NCBI RefSeq assembly: GCF_900112955.1 | Contig: NZ_FONP01000009.1 | Coordinates: 1-64,000 of the forward strand | Reading direction: 5' to 3' | Source: Peptostreptococcus sp. D1 | Lineage (GTDB): Bacteria; Bacillota; Clostridia; Peptostreptococcales; Peptostreptococcaceae | DNA: 64,000 nucleotides | Part shown: piece by piece, positions 28,144-38,649 of the stretch | Layout: every line of letters begins with the position of its first letter | Position numbering within the stretch: position 1 is the stretch's first letter | Notes under the pieces: generated by a model | Told to the model about the DNA's origin: nothing | Databases searched by the model: none | What the model saw: only the letters and a program-made list of their open reading frames with translations | Program-made: the position numbers and the translations under genes

Positions 28144-29694
28144 TTATATAACCTTTGTTGTAAAGTCTTCTATATTCCACACCTCATTTACCACATCATT
28201 ATAGAATTCAGGTTCATGACTAACCAACAAAACAGTTCCTTTAAATTCCTTTATCGCTTTTTTCAACTCATCCTTTGCAGCTACATCTAGATGATTGGTA
28301 GGCTCGTCAAGCACAAGAAAATTTATATTTTTTAGCATTATCTTACATAATCTAACCTTTGCAGCCTCCCCTCCAGATAAAACCTTCATCTGACTTGTAA
28401 TATGCTCATTTGAAAGTCCACATTTTGCCAGAGCACGTCTGACATCAATATTATCCAAGCCTGGATATTCATTCCAAACCTCTTCCAGAGCAGTATTTGT
28501 ATTTTCATGTGAGCTCTCTTGTTCGAAATAGCCTACCTCTAAATAATCTCCCAATGATACAGATCCATTATAAGGCTTAACAATTCCCAGCAGGGTTTTA
28601 AGCAAAGTGGATTTCCCTATTCCATTCATGCCCTTTAATGCGATTCTATTTCCTTTCTCAAGCCTAAAATTAAGCGGCTTTGTAAGTGGCTCTCCATATC
28701 CTAAAACTAGATCCTTTGTTTCGAATACAACCTTTCCACTGGCTCTTGCATCCCTAAACAAAAAAGATGGTTTAATTTTCTCTCGTCTTTTTTCCAAAAT
28801 TTCCATTTTATCTAGCTGCTTCTGTCTAGAATTAGCCATACCTCTCGTCGCAACCCTCGCTTTATTTCTGGCGATGAAATCTTCAAGCTTCCTTCTTTCT
28901 TCAACTTGCCTTTCGTATGCCTGATCCTCCTGACGCTTTTTTATTTCATTTAGCCTTTCAAATTCGTCATAATTCCCTTTATATCTGTTTAATTCACCAT
29001 TTTCTAGATGATACACCACATTACAAGTATTATTGATAAAATCAATGTCATGAGAAACCAATACAAATGCATTCTCGTATTCTTGAAGATATTTTACCAG
29101 CCAATTAATATGCTCTTCATCCAGAAAATTTGTCGGTTCATCCAAAACTAAAATAGTGGGATTTTCAAGAAGTAATTTTGTCAAAAGCACCTTTGTCCTC
29201 TGACCTCCTGACAAATCAGAAACTTCCCTATCTAATCCAATTTCTCCAAGCCCAAGGCCATTCGCCACCTCCTGAATTTTTGCATCAATTGTATAAAATC
29301 CGCTGTGTTCAAGTACTGTCTGAATATCAGCCGTATCCTCAAGATACTTTGCCATCTCCTTGTCTGAAGCCGCCGCCATTTTGTCGTATATTTCAAGCAT
29401 TTCCTTTTCAAGCTCAAACATATGTTTAAAGGCAGCTCTTAATATATCTCTTATAGTTTTTCCCTTTTCCAAAACAGTGTGCTGATCCAAATATCCAACT
29501 TTGACTCTATTTGACCATTTAATCGTACCAGCATCTGGCATTAGCTTCATGGTAATAATATTTAGAAAGCTTGACTTTCCCTCACCATTTGGACCAACTA
29601 ACGCTATATGCTCGCCTTTTCTTATTCTAAATGAAACATCTTCCAAAATCGTTCTCGCACCATATCCGTGGCTAACATTTTCTACTACTAGCAT
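28144..29694 (-). CDS. ABC-F family ATPase (YfmM-like)
   Basis: The 516-residue cytosolic protein has two ABC ATPase domains and no membrane segment. Walker A motifs are GPNGEGKSS (about 35) and GMNGIGKST (about 350), and signatures are LSGGQRTK and LSGGEAAKVRL. The linker between domains (about 235-300) is charged and helical. ABC-F proteins act on the ribosome, in translation control or antibiotic protection. The N-terminal sequence resembles the Bacillus YfmM type, to my recollection. Nothing in the context points to resistance. ATG 29694 follows AGGGAGG; the ten extra upstream codons have no ribosome binding site. Confidence 0.9.
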   Translation of the reverse strand: MLVVENVSHGYGARTILEDVSFRIRKGEHIALVGPNGEGKSSFLNIITMKLMPDAGTIKWSNRVKVGYLDQHTVLEKGKTIRDILRAAFKHMFELEKEMLEIYDKMAAASDKEMAKYLEDTADIQTVLEHSGFYTIDAKIQEVANGLGLGEIGLDREVSDLSGGQRTKVLLTKLLLENPTILVLDEPTNFLDEEHINWLVKYLQEYENAFVLVSHDIDFINNTCNVVYHLENGELNRYKGNYDEFERLNEIKKRQEDQAYERQVEERRKLEDFIARNKARVATRGMANSRQKQLDKMEILEKRREKIKPSFLFRDARASGKVVFETKDLVLGYGEPLTKPLNFRLEKGNRIALKGMNGIGKSTLLKTLLGIVKPYNGSVSLGDYLEVGYFEQESSHENTNTALEEVWNEYPGLDNIDVRRALAKCGLSNEHITSQMKVLSGGEAAKVRLCKIMLKNINFLVLDEPTNHLDVAAKDELKKAIKEFKGTVLLVSHEPEFYNDVVNEVWNIEDFTTKVI

Positions 29695-29778
29695 TTTTGC
29701 CTCCCTTATATAAACTAGCGTCAAAAAAATACATACGCATATATAATATTATAAATTGCTAATTAGTTCAAGTATATA

Positions 29779-29808
29779 TTGTATTCAACTTCGTTTTAAT
29801 GATATAAT
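29779..29808 (+). promoter_or_regulatory. Promoter of the penicillin-binding protein gene
   Basis: TTGTAT (29779-29784) and TATAAT (29803-29808) with an 18-bp spacer lie 28 bp upstream of the start codon. Confidence 0.6.
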
Positions 29809-29835
29809 ATTTAAGAAGTAAGGAGGTTACAAATA

Positions 29836-32646
29836 ATGAAAAAAGAAAATCCTGAAGATAATAAAATTAGAAGAAGAGTTGTATCTTCCAATAAAAAAAA
29901 TAACAGCTCTTCAAATGATAATACATCTTTTGATAAAAATAATTTGAAGTTGCCTTCCGAAAGACAGAAAGAGAAAAATCAGAGAAAATCAAAATCTCCA
30001 AGTCAAGGAAGCCCAACTAGAAAAAGCACGAAAAGTTCAAATACCTCTTCAAAAACTAGAGCAGTCAATGCTTCTCAAAATGAAAGCAGTGGTGTGAAAA
30101 GCCTACTAGATTCTCGTAAAAATAATGATAATAAAAAGAGCACTAAAACACCATCAAAGGCTGCAAAACGCAAAATGAGAAGTAAAAGAAAAAAGAAGAT
30201 AATAGGAACATTCATAGCACTGCTTATAATTACCTTCGCAAGTGTTTTGGGATTTGTATTTGCCTCGCTTAAGGATGTTAAGCCTGTAAACGAGGCATTG
30301 TTGGACAAGCTCACTCATCAAACAACTACTATTAAGTATGCAAACGGCGAAACCATGTCAACAGCGCCAACACTTTACAAAAAATCACCTGTGCCACTTA
30401 GTGACATTTCACCATATCTTAGAAAAGCAATAGTTTCTATAGAAGATGAGCGTTTTTACTCACATGGTGGTGTTGACTACTGGGGTCTTGGACGTTCAAT
30501 TGTAAAGACGCTATTGGGTAGAACTCAGGGTGGCAGTACTATCACCATGCAGGTATCCAAGGTGTTGCTGACAAGTAGTGATCAGACCTTTAGTAGAAAG
30601 ATTAAAGATATTTACTATGCCCTTGAAATGAGTAAGACAATAAGCAAAGACAAGATACTTGAAATATATCTAAACAACTACTTTGTCGGCAAGGGGCTTG
30701 TAGGAGCTGAATCCGGTGCCATGGGATATTTTGACAAGCATTCAAAGGATCTGACTCTTGGTGAGGCAGCGATGTTGGCTGGGGTAACAAGAAACCCATC
30801 AAAGTATGCACCTTACATAACAGCAAGAATTACTGGAAATGAAACTAAGAATGATCTTGATCATAAATTATTATATTTCCAAGCGAGCGACGGATTACAA
30901 GCTGCAAATAAGGTCGAAAAGGATATGATAGAAAAGCTTTATGAATGGGATCTTGTGGACAGCGATACCTATAAACAATTAAAAAGCGGAGACTTGGTTT
31001 TCAGAAAAGCAATCAACAATCCTGATGCAAAAGCCCGTCAAGAAATTGTCTTGGCTAAAATGAAAGAGCTTAACGTCATTTCTGATAAAGAATACGTCAC
31101 TGCACTGAAGGAAAATATTAACATTAGATTTCCAGATTCGAGCGAAAAAATAGCAAACTCTGTTGAGAGTTTAATAGAATACGATGTCATCGATGCATTG
31201 ATGGAGCAAGGTAAGACAGAGGAAGAAGCTAGAAATATGTATTACAATGGTGGATTGATAATTAACACGACAATAGATCCAAAGATACAGCAATCAATTG
31301 AAGAAGAATACGAAAAAAACTCTAACTTTCCTAACCACAAGATTACTTCTAGCGGTCTAAGTCAGCCGCAGTCTGCATCGGTTATAATAGACTATAAAAC
31401 TGGTAATATAAAGGGATTAATAGGTGGACGTAACATCAAAGCAAGAAAAACATTGAATAGAGCTATTACTCCTTATCAGCCTGGTTCTGCAATAAAACCT
31501 CTTTCCGTATATACAGCTGCAATTGATACTCAAAAGGTTACTCAATCTACATTGATTTCCGATGTAAGAGGCGGCTACAGATTTAGTGAGAATAGAGCTG
31601 ATAACCCAGAAACTACTACTCAAGGATATGGTTCAATGTCAATAAGACATGGTCTCGCATTATCATCAAATACAATAGCATATAAGGTTGGCGAATTACT
31701 CGGACCAACATATGACGATACAATTGATGTGATGATGGATTATCTGAGAAACTTTGGATTAACTACCATCTTGGATTTCAAGGAAGAAAATAAGGCAGGC
31801 TTACAGAGATCTGACCGTCACTTTAACTCATTAGTTCTTGGAGGTCTTACAAAGGGTGTTACTCCTTTACAAATGGCAGCAGCATTTGGAACTTTGGCAA
31901 ATGGTGGAGTATATGTTGAACCTGAAATATTCACTACAATAACTACTTACAACGGTGAAATGATAATAAAAAATACGCCTAAAACTCACAAGGTAGTAGA
32001 TCCAGAAGTGTCGTACGTGCTTACAGATATGCTCAAAGCGGTAATCACTGAAGGTATTGGTCAAAATGCGTCACTTTACTCTGGAATACCTGTAGCAGGC
32101 AAAACCGGCTCTACAAATAACTATTTGGACACTTGGTTTGTAGGATACACACCTTATTATGTAGGATCAACTTACATAGGTGACGATGCCGGTACAAAAA
32201 ATGAGGATGGAACTACTATGAAGAGAAGAGCAATTGAAGGTGGAGGCTCCATGTCAGCAGCAAAGCTATGGGGAAAAATAATGAACAAGGTTCACCAAAA
32301 CTTAGAATACAAGAATTTTGTCAAGCCTGACAAAGTTTATATGACTACTATTAACCCAATAGATGGTGGAAGATCGTCCTATGGTGTATTGGCAGCATTT
32401 ATTGAAGGTACTTCGCCTGATAGATATAGTTATTATGTACAGCCTACAAGAAAAAGTACGACTCAAGGAGCAACAGATCAAACTGACTCTGGCTCAAGCT
32501 CTGGAACAGGCACAGGAACAGGTACTGGTACTGGAACTAGCTCAAGAGGCTCTGGATCATATGGGCAAGGCTATAATACTCAGCAAAACTACAACTCTCA
32601 GAGAAATTACAATCAAGGAACATATAACCAAGTAACAGGAAATTAA
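29836..32646 (+). CDS. Class A penicillin-binding protein (PBP1A type)
   Basis: The 936-residue bifunctional enzyme polymerises and crosslinks peptidoglycan. Residues 1-115 are a long cytoplasmic Lys/Ser/Asn-rich tail, followed by one transmembrane segment (about 117-146). The glycosyltransferase domain (GT51) has the catalytic EDERFYSHGG at about 202 and GGSTITMQ. The transpeptidase has SAIK at 552-555, SSN at about 608 and KTGS at about 756. The C-terminus ends in a GT-repeat (GTGTGTGTG) and an Asn/Tyr/Gln-rich tail. The start has AAGGAGG upstream. The protein is longer than average because of its tails. Confidence 0.95.
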   Translation: MKKENPEDNKIRRRVVSSNKKNNSSSNDNTSFDKNNLKLPSERQKEKNQRKSKSPSQGSPTRKSTKSSNTSSKTRAVNASQNESSGVKSLLDSRKNNDNKKSTKTPSKAAKRKMRSKRKKKIIGTFIALLIITFASVLGFVFASLKDVKPVNEALLDKLTHQTTTIKYANGETMSTAPTLYKKSPVPLSDISPYLRKAIVSIEDERFYSHGGVDYWGLGRSIVKTLLGRTQGGSTITMQVSKVLLTSSDQTFSRKIKDIYYALEMSKTISKDKILEIYLNNYFVGKGLVGAESGAMGYFDKHSKDLTLGEAAMLAGVTRNPSKYAPYITARITGNETKNDLDHKLLYFQASDGLQAANKVEKDMIEKLYEWDLVDSDTYKQLKSGDLVFRKAINNPDAKARQEIVLAKMKELNVISDKEYVTALKENINIRFPDSSEKIANSVESLIEYDVIDALMEQGKTEEEARNMYYNGGLIINTTIDPKIQQSIEEEYEKNSNFPNHKITSSGLSQPQSASVIIDYKTGNIKGLIGGRNIKARKTLNRAITPYQPGSAIKPLSVYTAAIDTQKVTQSTLISDVRGGYRFSENRADNPETTTQGYGSMSIRHGLALSSNTIAYKVGELLGPTYDDTIDVMMDYLRNFGLTTILDFKEENKAGLQRSDRHFNSLVLGGLTKGVTPLQMAAAFGTLANGGVYVEPEIFTTITTYNGEMIIKNTPKTHKVVDPEVSYVLTDMLKAVITEGIGQNASLYSGIPVAGKTGSTNNYLDTWFVGYTPYYVGSTYIGDDAGTKNEDGTTMKRRAIEGGGSMSAAKLWGKIMNKVHQNLEYKNFVKPDKVYMTTINPIDGGRSSYGVLAAFIEGTSPDRYSYYVQPTRKSTTQGATDQTDSGSSSGTGTGTGTGTGTSSRGSGSYGQGYNTQQNYNSQRNYNQGTYNQVTGN

Positions 32647-32656
32647 TAATCAAACA

Positions 32657-32692
32657 AAGGGACTGATTCAAATTTGAGACAGTCCCTTATTT
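32657..32692 (+). terminator. Terminator after the penicillin-binding protein gene
   Basis: AAGGGACTG (32657-32665) pairs with CAGTCCCTT (32680-32688), with an inner TCAAATTTGA stem, followed by ATTTTT. Confidence 0.85.
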
Positions 32693-32877
32693 TTCGATTA
32701 TTAATTTCTATTTTTTTGAATAAAATAAATTTGAATAAAATAAAGCCATATATCTGTAAAAATAACTTTATTCATCTGCCATTCAAACCATCCACCATCA
32801 TACATAGACATATTAGTATAGCCAGCATCATACATTACTAGGAAGGGAAAATATCATTTTCTCAAAATATTTAATGA

Positions 32878-34515
32878 TTATCTCCCACTTCTATTTGCAA
32901 ATTCAATATTTAACTTATTTCCTTTTATTTTTCTATTTTTCATCTTCAATATTATTGTCTTTGCTTTGCTTTTATCTACATCAACAAAGGTATATTTATC
33001 ATAAACATCTATATTACCTATATGCTTTCCTCTCACGCCTGTCTCACCTGCAATAGATCCAAGTATATCCTTAGCTTGAATTTTTTGGTTTCTACCTACA
33101 TTTAAGAATAGCCTAGCCATATCCCTTGAGTTATTGAAATTTCTGGATTTTCCATTTGAAGTGCCTCTTCTTTCACCTCTACGATCAAAATATGATCTTT
33201 CTTCCTTAATTTCTTGCTTTTCCTCGTCTCCAATGCTGTTTTTGACTATTGCTGCACATAAATCAATAATTGAATAGTCTTCTTCATTTAAAAATTCTTC
33301 AACCCATTGTAATTGCTTTGAAAATTTACCTTCTTCAAGAGTCTCCTTAACATCAGCAAAGAATTGGCTTACTTTCTTTTGCTCCACATCGTCAACAGTC
33401 GGAATTGAATGCTTCAATATCTTCGACCTTGTATATCTCTCTATATCCTTTAATTTTCTCATTTCTCTTCCGAAAACAAAAGAAAATGCAATACCCTCTC
33501 TACCAGCTCTGCCAGTTCTACCTATTCTGTGAACATAGTACTCTTCATCCTGTGGCAGCTCATAATTGATAACACACTCCACATCATCTATATCAATCCC
33601 TCTAGCAGCAACATCCGTAGCTACAAGAATATCTATTGTAGAAGACCTGAATTTATCCATAACTATATCTCTTTGTGCCTGCTTCATGTCACCATGAAGA
33701 GAATCAGCCCCATAGCCTCTCGCTTGTAGATCTGAAACCAGCTCGTCTGCACCTTTTTTTGTGTTAGTAAATACCACAGATAGCTTTGGATTGTATACAT
33801 CAATTAATCTTGTTAGCACTTCTAAGCGATTCGAATTTCTTGTCTCTATATAGAATTGCTTGATATTGGATACTGTAAGCTCTTTTCTAACTACCTTTAT
33901 ATTGACAGGAGCCTTCTGATACTTAGCAGTCAAATCCAAAATTGATTTGGGCATAGTAGCTGAGAATAAAACTGTCTGTCTGTCTTCTGGGATATTGCTC
34001 AATATAGTCTCAATATCTTCTCTGAATCCCATGTCTAGCATTTCATCTGCCTCATCTAGAACTACTGTATTGACACATTGAACCTTTAAAGTTCTTCTAT
34101 TGATATGATCTATTACTCTTCCTGGTGTACCAACTACAACTTGTACTCCACCCTTTAATGCTTTAATCTGTCTATCTATTGGTTGACCACCATATATTGG
34201 CAATGTCTTTATTCCAGTAGAATACTTAGCCAGCTTCCTTATTTCCTCTGATACCTGAATCGCGAGCTCCCTTGTAGGACAAAGTATTATCACCTGCAAG
34301 CGCCTATCTGAAGGATCTACCTTATTCAATAGGGGTATACCAAAAGCCGCAGTCTTACCTGTACCAGTTTGCGCTTGCCCTATTAAATCATGCCCCTCCA
34401 GAAACACAGGAATGGCCTTTCCTTGAATTGGAGAAGGTTGCTCATACCCCAAAGCTTCTATCGCTTTTTTAATTCTTTCATTTATTTGTAGCTCATTAAA
34501 ACTTGTTATTTCCAT
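32878..34515 (-). CDS. DEAD-box RNA helicase with DbpA-type RNA-binding domain
   Basis: The 545-residue ATP-dependent RNA helicase has the Q motif (QPSPIQGKAIP), motif I AQTGTGKTA at about 47, DEAD (VLDEADEML) at about 155, SAT (LFSATMP) at about 187 and HRIGRTGRAG at about 322. The C-terminal 80 residues form the DbpA/CsdA RNA-recognition domain. An RGE/arginine-rich linker precedes it. It probably acts in ribosome assembly, RNA turnover or cold adaptation (DeaD/CshA group). The start has AAAGGAAAA upstream. Confidence 0.93.
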   Translation of the reverse strand: MEITSFNELQINERIKKAIEALGYEQPSPIQGKAIPVFLEGHDLIGQAQTGTGKTAAFGIPLLNKVDPSDRRLQVIILCPTRELAIQVSEEIRKLAKYSTGIKTLPIYGGQPIDRQIKALKGGVQVVVGTPGRVIDHINRRTLKVQCVNTVVLDEADEMLDMGFREDIETILSNIPEDRQTVLFSATMPKSILDLTAKYQKAPVNIKVVRKELTVSNIKQFYIETRNSNRLEVLTRLIDVYNPKLSVVFTNTKKGADELVSDLQARGYGADSLHGDMKQAQRDIVMDKFRSSTIDILVATDVAARGIDIDDVECVINYELPQDEEYYVHRIGRTGRAGREGIAFSFVFGREMRKLKDIERYTRSKILKHSIPTVDDVEQKKVSQFFADVKETLEEGKFSKQLQWVEEFLNEEDYSIIDLCAAIVKNSIGDEEKQEIKEERSYFDRRGERRGTSNGKSRNFNNSRDMARLFLNVGRNQKIQAKDILGSIAGETGVRGKHIGNIDVYDKYTFVDVDKSKAKTIILKMKNRKIKGNKLNIEFANRSGR

Positions 34516-34708
34516 AAATTTTCCTTTCTAAATATACATCCCTTTATTATACTTCTTATGAATATAAATTGCAAGTAATACAAAAATCACGATAGTAATA
34601 TATTTCATCAGATATATATCTTTTTACATTTTTATAAATGTATTTTTGTTCATCAGTCATATGCAAATATCTAATTTTTTTAAATTCCAAATATTTTTTG
34701 AACAAAAA

Positions 34709-34743
34709 AGAGAGCTCCTACCTTTTGATACGAGAAGCTCTCT
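34709..34743 (-). terminator. Terminator of the 34.8-43.5 kb operon
   Basis: AGAGAGCT (34709-34716) pairs with AGCTCTCT (34736-34743). Read leftward the stem is followed by TTTTTTGTTC. It lies 50 bp past the stop of the MATE gene, the last gene of the accessory operon. Nothing else is seen in 34516-34792. Confidence 0.75.
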
Positions 34744-34792
34744 GAAACGAAGGAAAATCATCTCCCTTTCAATTTTTTTGTATATACTACAT

Positions 34793-36148
34793 TTAATTAT
34801 TTTTCATTGTTCGTAAGCTTTTAAATTCCTTTACAAGCATAAGTACAATTATTAAAGTTAATAAAGTGTCTATCGCAAACGAGCCGTAATAAATTGATCC
34901 TATCCCGAAAAGTTTAGGTAAGATAATCATAAGCGGAATATACAAAAATACCTGTCTTCCAATACCAATCATCATAGCCGGTTTCGGCTTTTTAATAGCA
35001 GGGAAAAACGTCATTGCCGTAAGTACCAGACAAAGCATAGGAAGAATTAAAATGATAACCCGAAAATAATTCAAATTTGTTATACTAAATTCCCCTGTAG
35101 GAAGCATTAAATGAAGTACAAACTCCGGTGCAATTATTGATATAAGCCACATCGGAAGTATAAGTACAAAGGCAACGGCTGAAAATAGCTTGTAAAATCC
35201 GATTACTCTGTCCATTTTTCTTGCCCCGTAATTAATTCCGACAGCAGGCTGTAAGGCTCTCATAAGACCGTAAATCGGTGTCATTAAAAGGTTTAAAATT
35301 CTAAATACCATTCCATAGAATGATACATCCGATGTAGTTCCGAATGTATTTAGAGCTTTTAGAATAATTATCCCCTGAATAACTGTCATAATGGTCATAA
35401 TAAATGATGGCATACCGATATTTACAATTTCTTTAATAATACTCTTATCAAAATATATTTTCATTTCATCGGTTTCAAAGCTCGCTTTTTTTCTTTTGCA
35501 ATAGATGAAAAATAACAAGCAGTAAACAAACATTGCAACATTAGTTCCCCAAGCTGCACCCCTAACTCCCATATTTAAAGCGGCCATAAAGAGATAATTA
35601 AATACAATATTAACAACCATTCCTATACCCATCATAATTGCCGCTGTTTTCATCTTCCCTTCTGCTCTGACAATCATATTATATGCAAGACCACCTATCC
35701 AGAATATAGCTCCGAAAAGAGTTACACTGTAGTATTCTCTTGCATAAGCTAAGTTATCTCCTCTTGCTCCGATTAAATTAAGCAAGGGATTCATAAATAA
35801 AAATCCAAATATCACAGTGGATATACTCAAAAGTACAATAAGGGTGTTAGTGTTTCCCAATATCCTTTTTTGTACTTCTTTGTTATTTTCTCCTATCAAA
35901 ATACTAAGATAAGAGCCTGCTCCAGTTCCGGCTAAAGACCCCAAGCCAAGAGCTATCTGAGTTAAGGGATAAACTATAGATACTCCAGCAAGAGCTTCTT
36001 CTCCGACAAGTCTTCCTACAAATACCGCATCAAGGACGGTATTTAGCCCGTATAAAAACATAGCAATAACCGCAGGAAGAGAAAGCTTAAGACAAGTTTT
36101 CAACATTTTATCATTAAGTATCATCGTCTTCTCTTTTGTTGCTTCCAT
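34793..36148 (-). CDS. MATE-family multidrug/metabolite efflux transporter
   Basis: The 451-residue protein has about twelve transmembrane segments arranged as two MatE halves, beginning with LKLSLPAVIAMFLYGLNTVLDAVFVGRLVGEEALAG, a typical MATE N-terminus. It would export cationic or aromatic compounds using a Na+ or H+ gradient. It is the last gene of the operon that carries ABC and ECF transporters and a methyltransferase, 13 bp after that methyltransferase. Its cargo may be a product or by-product of the same pathway, which is inference from position. Confidence 0.9.
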   Translation of the reverse strand: MEATKEKTMILNDKMLKTCLKLSLPAVIAMFLYGLNTVLDAVFVGRLVGEEALAGVSIVYPLTQIALGLGSLAGTGAGSYLSILIGENNKEVQKRILGNTNTLIVLLSISTVIFGFLFMNPLLNLIGARGDNLAYAREYYSVTLFGAIFWIGGLAYNMIVRAEGKMKTAAIMMGIGMVVNIVFNYLFMAALNMGVRGAAWGTNVAMFVYCLLFFIYCKRKKASFETDEMKIYFDKSIIKEIVNIGMPSFIMTIMTVIQGIIILKALNTFGTTSDVSFYGMVFRILNLLMTPIYGLMRALQPAVGINYGARKMDRVIGFYKLFSAVAFVLILPMWLISIIAPEFVLHLMLPTGEFSITNLNYFRVIILILPMLCLVLTAMTFFPAIKKPKPAMMIGIGRQVFLYIPLMIILPKLFGIGSIYYGSFAIDTLLTLIIVLMLVKEFKSLRTMKNN

Positions 36149-36160
36149 ATTTACTAATTA

Positions 36161-37231
36161 TCACTCCTTCACAATTTTTTGAAGAATATCCACATCAAGA
36201 TGTCCTCCTGAAGATATAACAGACATCTTTTCTAACGAAACAAATCCCGCTTTTATGGCTGAATCCTTTACCATGTCCTTAGTTACTTCCAAATACATAT
36301 CCTTCATTCTATATATAAACCATGAAACTACCATATCCCAAGGCTCACTGTAATCTTTGTCTATTCCGTCAGCTATGCACACAAATATTCCATTAGGATT
36401 TAATGCCTGATAAATTTTTCCCATAAAATCATCTAAACAGTGCTTTGCAGCATATATTGAGCTTGAAGAAAAAATAACATCATATCCGCTTCCTATATCA
36501 TCCTTTGTAAAATCTCCCGTTATAAGCTTAGCGCGTTCTTTCATTTCGGTTAGTTCAATGGATCTACCTATAATATCTCCCATAGACGACAAATCATATA
36601 AGGTAAGCTCTATATCAGAATGCTCTTTTGAAAAAGCAAGTGAATACATCCCTGCCCCACAACCCAAATCAAGGAGTGTTTTTCCTTTGTTTATTTTAAA
36701 TACTCTTGATAAAAGCCATTTCATTTGTTTTAGATTATATCCGGATTGAATAGTTCTAAATGTATTTTCCATTTTAGAAAAATCTATTTGATCATCTTCT
36801 GTATAAGCTACCCTGTCTTCTACCTTTTCATCGTTTTGGAATTTATAGCTTTTATTATCTAAATTTATTTCCAACAAAGAAGAAATATCCTCTTGAAAAA
36901 CTCCACCCAAATCAGTTCCGAAAGACGCCAAAACACTTCCTGCATAATCTTCACTACTTTTAACCAAATACTTATTTGTATCCGATGTGTTTTTATATTT
37001 CTCTTTTTCTTTTTCAACATACTTTAATGCTCTTAAAGTCTGTAAAAAAATTTCGGTATTTTTTTTATTCCAGTTTTTTACTTTTGCCAGCTCATCACTT
37101 GTTTTAGGCTCTTTAAGTTCTTCAAATACACCCAAACGAAGTGAATTGACTAAAGTTTTTACTCCTATAACATAATAGGGCATTTCAAAAATTTTCATTA
37201 GAAAAGCATCAGGACTGTATATTTCATTCAT
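36161..37231 (-). CDS. SAM-dependent methyltransferase (O-methyltransferase family 2-like)
   Basis: The 356-residue protein has an N-terminal winged-helix dimerisation region (about 15-100, with LVNSLRLGVFEELKEPKTSDELA and LRALKYVEKEKEKY). This is the layout of small-molecule O-methyltransferases. The Rossmann SAM site is LLDLGCGAGMYSLAF at about 188-202, with an acidic residue in LTLYDLS after the next strand. Its natural acceptor is unknown. The start follows TAGGAGGAAA. Its place between an ECF ATPase and a MATE pump suggests it modifies the transported or exported small molecule. Confidence 0.85.
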   Translation of the reverse strand: MNEIYSPDAFLMKIFEMPYYVIGVKTLVNSLRLGVFEELKEPKTSDELAKVKNWNKKNTEIFLQTLRALKYVEKEKEKYKNTSDTNKYLVKSSEDYAGSVLASFGTDLGGVFQEDISSLLEINLDNKSYKFQNDEKVEDRVAYTEDDQIDFSKMENTFRTIQSGYNLKQMKWLLSRVFKINKGKTLLDLGCGAGMYSLAFSKEHSDIELTLYDLSSMGDIIGRSIELTEMKERAKLITGDFTKDDIGSGYDVIFSSSSIYAAKHCLDDFMGKIYQALNPNGIFVCIADGIDKDYSEPWDMVVSWFIYRMKDMYLEVTKDMVKDSAIKAGFVSLEKMSVISSGGHLDVDILQKIVKE

Positions 37232-37275
37232 AAAATTTCCTCCTATCTGTATAAATAGATTTATATATCAAATTT

Positions 37276-38649
37276 TTAATAAATACGAACAACATAATCG
37301 GCAGTTGTATTTAAAAACTCCGTATCATGTGAAACAATAAATATGATGTTATCCTCTCTTCTATTTTGACGAATTAAATGGGAGATTTTTATCATATTTG
37401 CGTAATCCATTCCACTTGTCGGCTCATCAAAAAATACAAGCTCGGAATTCTTAGCAAGTACCGAAGCGATTGCCACTCTTTGCTTTTGCCCTCCTGACAG
37501 GCTCATTGGATGACAGTCTTTAAATTCATACAAGCCAAGTCCTTTTAAGATATTCTCTAGCTTGTCTTTTTCGATGTTTTTTATTCCTAGTCCAACTTCA
37601 TCTATTACAGAATCTGTAAAAAGCTGATGATTCACATCCTGCATTACAAGAGCTGAAAGCTTAAGCCTATCTTTTTTAGAAAGCTTGCTCCCATTTAAAT
37701 AAATTTCCTCTTTGGATAATTTTTCAACTCCTATAAGGCATCTGAGGAAAGTGGATTTACCAAGTCCGTTTGTGCCGATAATTCCATATATTTTGCCTGT
37801 TTCAAATATCATATTTTTCAGATATATTTTTTTATCTGTTCCTTTAAAATTAAATTCCATACTTTTAATCTCGAGGCTTCCCTTATTCGGATTTTCAGGA
37901 ACTCTAAGCTTCGTTTTAATTTTATCTCTCAAGCCTAAAGCATTTAACTCCTCTACAGATAATTTTTTGAAATCGTCTATTTTATACCTTCCTTGTATTT
38001 TTCCATTTTCAACTAAAAATACCTGATCTGCAATATCCATAAGATAAAATATTCTGTGTTCCGAAACAATTAATGTTATTCCTTTCTTTTTAAGCTTTAT
38101 AAGCATTTCCCTTACAATTTCAATATTTTTTTCATCAAGATTTGATGACGGCTCATCCAACACGATTACATTGGTACCTGCAATAAAGCTTGCAGCAATG
38201 CAAAGAATCTGTTTTTCTCCACCTGAAAGCTTAAAAATATCCCTATTTAAAAGATGCTCTATAGGGAATACCTTAAGCATTTCTGCAAGCCTTTCATCCA
38301 TTTCACTCCTTGACAGTCCGATATTTTCCAAATAAAATAAGAGCTCAATTGTTGTATTCACATTAAAAAAATGGGTTTTAGGATTTTGAAAAACGCTTGA
38401 TACCAGCATAGATACCTCATAAAGCTCAAGAGCTTTAATTTCTTTACCGTCTACCATAAGCTCACCATTTAATACCGCTCCATCATATCTTGTGGATAAT
38501 CCGTTAACGGAATTAATAATTGAGGATTTTCCACTGCCACTCTTTCCTGTAAGCAATATACATTCCCCTCTTTTAACAGTCATGGAAATATCCTTTAATA
38601 TATTTTCATCTTGTTTATAGGAGAGATTTAAATTTTTAATTTCTACCAT
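37276..38649 (-). CDS. ECF transporter double ATPase (EcfA-EcfA' fusion)
   Basis: The protein of about 457 residues is two ABC ATPase domains in one chain. The first has Walker A GKSGSGKSS (about 37) and LSGGEKQ (about 142). The second has GTNGLGKST (about 295) and LSGGQKQR (about 390). This is the usual energising subunit of group I ECF transporters. ATG 38649 is six bases after AGGAGG; an ATG two codons earlier is too close. The frame overlaps the end of the T-component gene, so the two are coupled. Confidence 0.92.
   Translation of the reverse strand: MVEIKNLNLSYKQDENILKDISMTVKRGECILLTGKSGSGKSSIINSVNGLSTRYDGAVLNGELMVDGKEIKALELYEVSMLVSSVFQNPKTHFFNVNTTIELLFYLENIGLSRSEMDERLAEMLKVFPIEHLLNRDIFKLSGGEKQILCIAASFIAGTNVIVLDEPSSNLDEKNIEIVREMLIKLKKKGITLIVSEHRIFYLMDIADQVFLVENGKIQGRYKIDDFKKLSVEELNALGLRDKIKTKLRVPENPNKGSLEIKSMEFNFKGTDKKIYLKNMIFETGKIYGIIGTNGLGKSTFLRCLIGVEKLSKEEIYLNGSKLSKKDRLKLSALVMQDVNHQLFTDSVIDEVGLGIKNIEKDKLENILKGLGLYEFKDCHPMSLSGGQKQRVAIASVLAKNSELVFFDEPTSGMDYANMIKISHLIRQNRREDNIIFIVSHDTEFLNTTADYVVRIY

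Noticed and set aside
28144-29694. Antibiotic-resistance role for the ABC-F protein
   Set aside because: The sequence looks like a housekeeping ABC-F type, and no resistance-associated leader or mobile context is present.
32363-32635. Plus-strand Gln/Leu-rich frame inside the penicillin-binding protein gene
   Set aside because: It arises from the GT-rich repeat at the gene's 3' end, read in another frame.
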